Below, in pieces: positions 16,701 to 19,259 of a stretch of DNA of 19,259 nt; within the stretch, counting starts at the first letter, position 1, and each line of letters starts with the position of its first letter. Both the position numbers and the translations under genes were made by a program. The DNA is from Gammaproteobacteria bacterium RIFCSPHIGHO2_12_FULL_38_11. GTDB taxonomy: Bacteria; Pseudomonadota; Gammaproteobacteria; Coxiellales; Coxiellaceae. Location of the stretch: assembly GCA_001801515.1 (NCBI GenBank), contig MGXX01000077.1:232-19490 (forward strand), read 5' to 3'. The notes under the pieces are model-generated. The model did not search any database. It saw nothing but the letters and a program-made list of their open reading frames with translations, and was not told the DNA's origin.

Positions 16701-19106
16701 ATGCGTGGTATTTGGAACTATTTTTTTCCTGATAATCATGATCCAGCTCTTCTAAAAGAGCAGATTGAAACATTACTGGAAGTGGTCGTTGATCCAACAA
16801 CAAATGAAGATATACGCGAAGGTGTATGGGAAACATTATTCAGCATGCCTGTGGATACTGAAAAACACTGCGAACCTGCGATTAAGGAAATTATAAAAGG
16901 CGAATTAAAAAAAGGCGATGAAAAAAATTATGCGCTGCTTTTTGTGTGCAAAGCAATACTTGATAAGAAAAATAATGGAGTTGAAATGAAAGAAACTAAT
17001 GCAGTAGTACATAGAATGTTGATGGATATAGCAAGAGCAGGTGCTTCAATTGATCAGAATGAAGATATATCAGCACAAATTTTATTTGAGGCTACGCAAG
17101 AAGGGGGTGATATGAAAAGCATAAAAAAACGAATCGCTGCATTAAGAACCCATATTCTTGAGAAAATACAGATTGATTTTAATTCAGAAAATATTATGAC
17201 GTTTAAAGGTGATGTGACGACGTATGCTGCACTAGTAATGTCTGTTTATAATCATGAAAGTTTTCCTAAAAATAAAAAGCACGATGATCGCGTTTGGTCT
17301 CATTTGAAACTCGCAGAAGTTATTATAAAAGAAATTATTAGAGCGCAATGTATTAAACAGGCAAAAGAAACTTTTAATACTGAGTTAAAGTTAACGCCTA
17401 ATGATATAACCAATGCCTATGATAAAGCCTATGATGAATTAAATAAGAGCCTAGCTGCGCTTGCTGCTGTCGTCAGGTCAGCAACAGTGAATCCTTATGC
17501 GACAAATTTACAAAAGACAAATTTTTATGAGATCCCGCAAAAAAATCTTTATGCGTTATATACACCAGAAGGCATAGCGGGTTTAGCTAAGGGTATAGTC
17601 GAAAGGGATATTATGACGCCTGAACAAAGAAAGAAAATGGATGAAGAAAAATCGAATACACCGTCTAGTGAAATGACCGATGAGATATTTGAGGAACTTT
17701 TGCATGAATGGGATCAGGAAGGATTTAAAAAACAACCTGGGGATAACGTTCGTGAAACGCTTGATCCTAAAAAAGCCGAAGATCACAAAAAAGAAGCTGA
17801 ATTGTTAAAAAAAGTAGCTGCTGAAGAAGCGGCACAAACTGCTGCTGCAGATTTGTTGAATAAAGTAATCCCTGCTGCGCTACAGAGAAACGAAACAGAA
17901 AAGCAAGCTGCAATAAAAATTCAAAAAGTGGTGCGTGGAAAGCTTGCGCGCAAAGCAATCGAGATAGAAAAAAACCAGCAGGATTTATATCAAGTGGTAA
18001 CATCTACGCCAAATTCTGCTACCAGTGAAACACAAATAAATACTGATGGGAATAATACCTCTACTACGACAGGATCGGAGGAAGATATGAAAAACAAGTT
18101 TGCTCGAGGTGTTAATCCAAGAATTTTTCAAGCCAATGCGCAAGCTGAAAAAGTAACTGTTGTCGCGCAAGGAAGACAATGCGAAGAAGTGGTAGAGCAA
18201 CAAACTCCCGATGAAGTAAATGTAACTGAAGATAGAGAAACAAACTTGGGCTCAGAAAAAAAAGCTAGTGTTCCTGAAAAACTGCGAGCAAAAGGACGTG
18301 AGTTTCGTAAAAATGAAGCTGCAGCAGCTGCAGAAAAAGAACGAACAGAACAAATTACAAGAGACAACGCCGCGCTTGCTTTAGAGCGTGAACGACGAAT
18401 GCAAGCTGAAAAAAGAAGAGCTGCACAAGCTGAGCGAGAAAGACAACGCGAAGAAGAAGCAAGACGACGCGAAGAAGCGGCAGCAAGAGCTGCTGCCATG
18501 CAACAACAAACTGCAACAGAACAAGTTACATCATCAGAGCACGAAGCAGCACCTGCCTCACCACAAGAACCTGCAACAGCACAAGTTGCACAACCAGATG
18601 AACTTAAAACGCTTAAGGAAATTGCTGCGAAGATTCCAACTATAGAATCAATAACTGAAAAAGCCAGATTACTTAATGATGCTGCTACAGAGTACAATAA
18701 AATTAATTTTAAACCCAGTGATGCAAAAACAGAGGAGCTAGGAAAAATAGCTAACGTTTTTAATTTAGTTCATCAATACATTCATTCACGCGCACCTGTT
18801 GCTGCGGAAAATCCATTAAATCTCAATCGCTTTTTTATGAATCGTAATGAAGGAATGACAAAAAGCAAAGTATTAAATGCCATTGACTTGGAGGTTACAA
18901 TTCTAAATGCGATGATTGAAATGAAAGCTAGTCCTGAGCAAGCGCTTGCTAAGATAGAAGGTGCTTTAAAATTATCTATGGAAATGAACAAAATGTTTGT
19001 TGGCGGAACGAGATTTTCAAAGGGTGATTATGGTAAATGCTTGACGAAGTGTTTGGCAATTGTTGAGCCGTTGGTTAATAAGCCAGATACAAGTCCAAAA
19101 GCTTAG
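16701..19106 (+). CDS. Large helical/coiled-coil protein with IQ (calmodulin-binding type) motif
   Basis: An 801-aa protein of unrecognised family. Residues 1 to about 300 look helical and globular without membrane spans (MRGIWNYFFPDNHDPALLKE onward). Residues 340-400 are charged and rich in Lys, Glu and Ala. Residues 407-418 are IQKVVRGKLARK, a full match to the IQ consensus (IQxxxRGxxxR), which in eukaryotes binds calmodulin-type proteins. A Thr/Ser/Asn-rich linker follows (about 430-460). Residues 534-600 form a long, strongly charged Glu/Arg/Ala/Gln helix of coiled-coil or single-alpha-helix type, then a Pro/Ala/Gln spacer and a helical C-terminal domain (about 640-801). No signal peptide is visible; the start has GAGGG three bases upstream. 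IQ motifs are rare in bacteria and host-type motifs are common in intracellular pathogens' effectors, so a role in the host is a reasonable guess, not shown. Confidence 0.8.
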   Translation: MRGIWNYFFPDNHDPALLKEQIETLLEVVVDPTTNEDIREGVWETLFSMPVDTEKHCEPAIKEIIKGELKKGDEKNYALLFVCKAILDKKNNGVEMKETNAVVHRMLMDIARAGASIDQNEDISAQILFEATQEGGDMKSIKKRIAALRTHILEKIQIDFNSENIMTFKGDVTTYAALVMSVYNHESFPKNKKHDDRVWSHLKLAEVIIKEIIRAQCIKQAKETFNTELKLTPNDITNAYDKAYDELNKSLAALAAVVRSATVNPYATNLQKTNFYEIPQKNLYALYTPEGIAGLAKGIVERDIMTPEQRKKMDEEKSNTPSSEMTDEIFEELLHEWDQEGFKKQPGDNVRETLDPKKAEDHKKEAELLKKVAAEEAAQTAAADLLNKVIPAALQRNETEKQAAIKIQKVVRGKLARKAIEIEKNQQDLYQVVTSTPNSATSETQINTDGNNTSTTTGSEEDMKNKFARGVNPRIFQANAQAEKVTVVAQGRQCEEVVEQQTPDEVNVTEDRETNLGSEKKASVPEKLRAKGREFRKNEAAAAAEKERTEQITRDNAALALERERRMQAEKRRAAQAERERQREEEARRREEAAARAAAMQQQTATEQVTSSEHEAAPASPQEPATAQVAQPDELKTLKEIAAKIPTIESITEKARLLNDAATEYNKINFKPSDAKTEELGKIANVFNLVHQYIHSRAPVAAENPLNLNRFFMNRNEGMTKSKVLNAIDLEVTILNAMIEMKASPEQALAKIEGALKLSMEMNKMFVGGTRFSKGDYGKCLTKCLAIVEPLVNKPDTSPKA

Positions 19107-19155
19107 TACACAGCCTTATGTTGCCATTGATTTAAGCGGTATTATTAACGCCCGC

Positions 19156-19214
19156 AATCACCCCCTTTGGATGTTATATATATTTATCACCGAAACGCGC
19201 CCGGAAGGGTGCGT
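19156..19214. repeat. Composite repeat in the right-hand spacer sharing units with the polA and pgk insertions
   Basis: AATCACCCCCTTTG (19156-19169) is the exact reverse complement of a 14-mer of the polA insertion. ATCACCGAAACGCG (19186-19199) matches the pgk repeat unit in 13 of 14 bases and is followed by a hairpin ACGCGCCC-GGAA-GGGTGCGT (19195-19214, one G-T pair). The spacer from 19107 to the right edge otherwise holds no gene I can support. Confidence 0.65.
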
Positions 19215-19259
19215 GCGAATCTCGCGACAAGCATGGCTCATACAAAAACACGGTAGTGC

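Noticed and set aside
18128..18697. 189-codon Ser/Ala/Cys-rich open frame on the minus strand
   Set aside because: It is the antisense of the low-complexity charged helix of the 801-aa protein; biased codons there keep the opposite frame open.

Overview
The window reads as the chromosome of an AT-rich gammaproteobacterium, most probably a host-associated member of the Legionellales (Coxiella/Legionella relatives). This is inferred from three things: the E. coli-like but AT-shifted sequences of PolA, GlmS, transketolase and PykA; the gene order tkt-gap-pgk-(pyk), which as I recall is also found in Coxiella and Legionella; and a large coiled-coil protein with a eukaryotic-type IQ motif. No taxonomic marker such as an rRNA gene is present, so the placement is tentative.

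Layout. 1-499 (-) is the start of an APC-family amino-acid permease that runs off the left edge. 571-3354 (+) is polA, with two short in-frame insertions that look like palindromic repeat elements. 3388-4698 (-) is an AAA/DUF4143 ATPase. 4894-5778 (-) is an unrecognised soluble protein. 5851-6020 is a MITE-like palindromic element sitting on the glmS stop codon. 6026-7840 (-) is glmS. From 7918 a sigma70-type promoter leads into the carbon-metabolism block tkt (7979-9991), gap (10046-11050) and pgk (11063-12331). The block is then interrupted by a broken rhuM-like gene (12340-13171, -), a second copy of the pgk 3' end (13274-13410) and a second AAA/DUF4143 ATPase (13404-14543, -). It resumes with pyk (14719-16176), which has its own extended -10 promoter and is translationally coupled to a 64-aa membrane protein. 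A 333-bp spacer follows, then an 801-aa IQ-motif/coiled-coil protein (16701-19106) and a repeat-bearing tail to the right edge.

How the genes work together. Tkt, GapA, Pgk and PykA cover the non-oxidative pentose phosphate branch and lower glycolysis. GlmS draws fructose-6-phosphate into amino-sugar, peptidoglycan and LPS synthesis. The rest of the window is accessory material.

The most notable structures are: (1) the pgk 3' end duplicated on both sides of the rhuM remnant, with 8 differences in 137 bp of which 7 are synonymous, which resembles an element that inserted in pgk and restored the gene with its own 3' end; (2) small palindromic or tandem repeat families inserted in frame in polA and pgk, both of which recur together in the last 100 bp of the window; (3) a MITE-like element with a possible 9-bp target duplication covering the glmS stop; (4) a consensus, apparently leaderless promoter with repeated TTTATCC/GGATAAA half-sites in front of the second DUF4143 ATPase; and (5) the IQ-motif protein, a candidate host-interacting factor.
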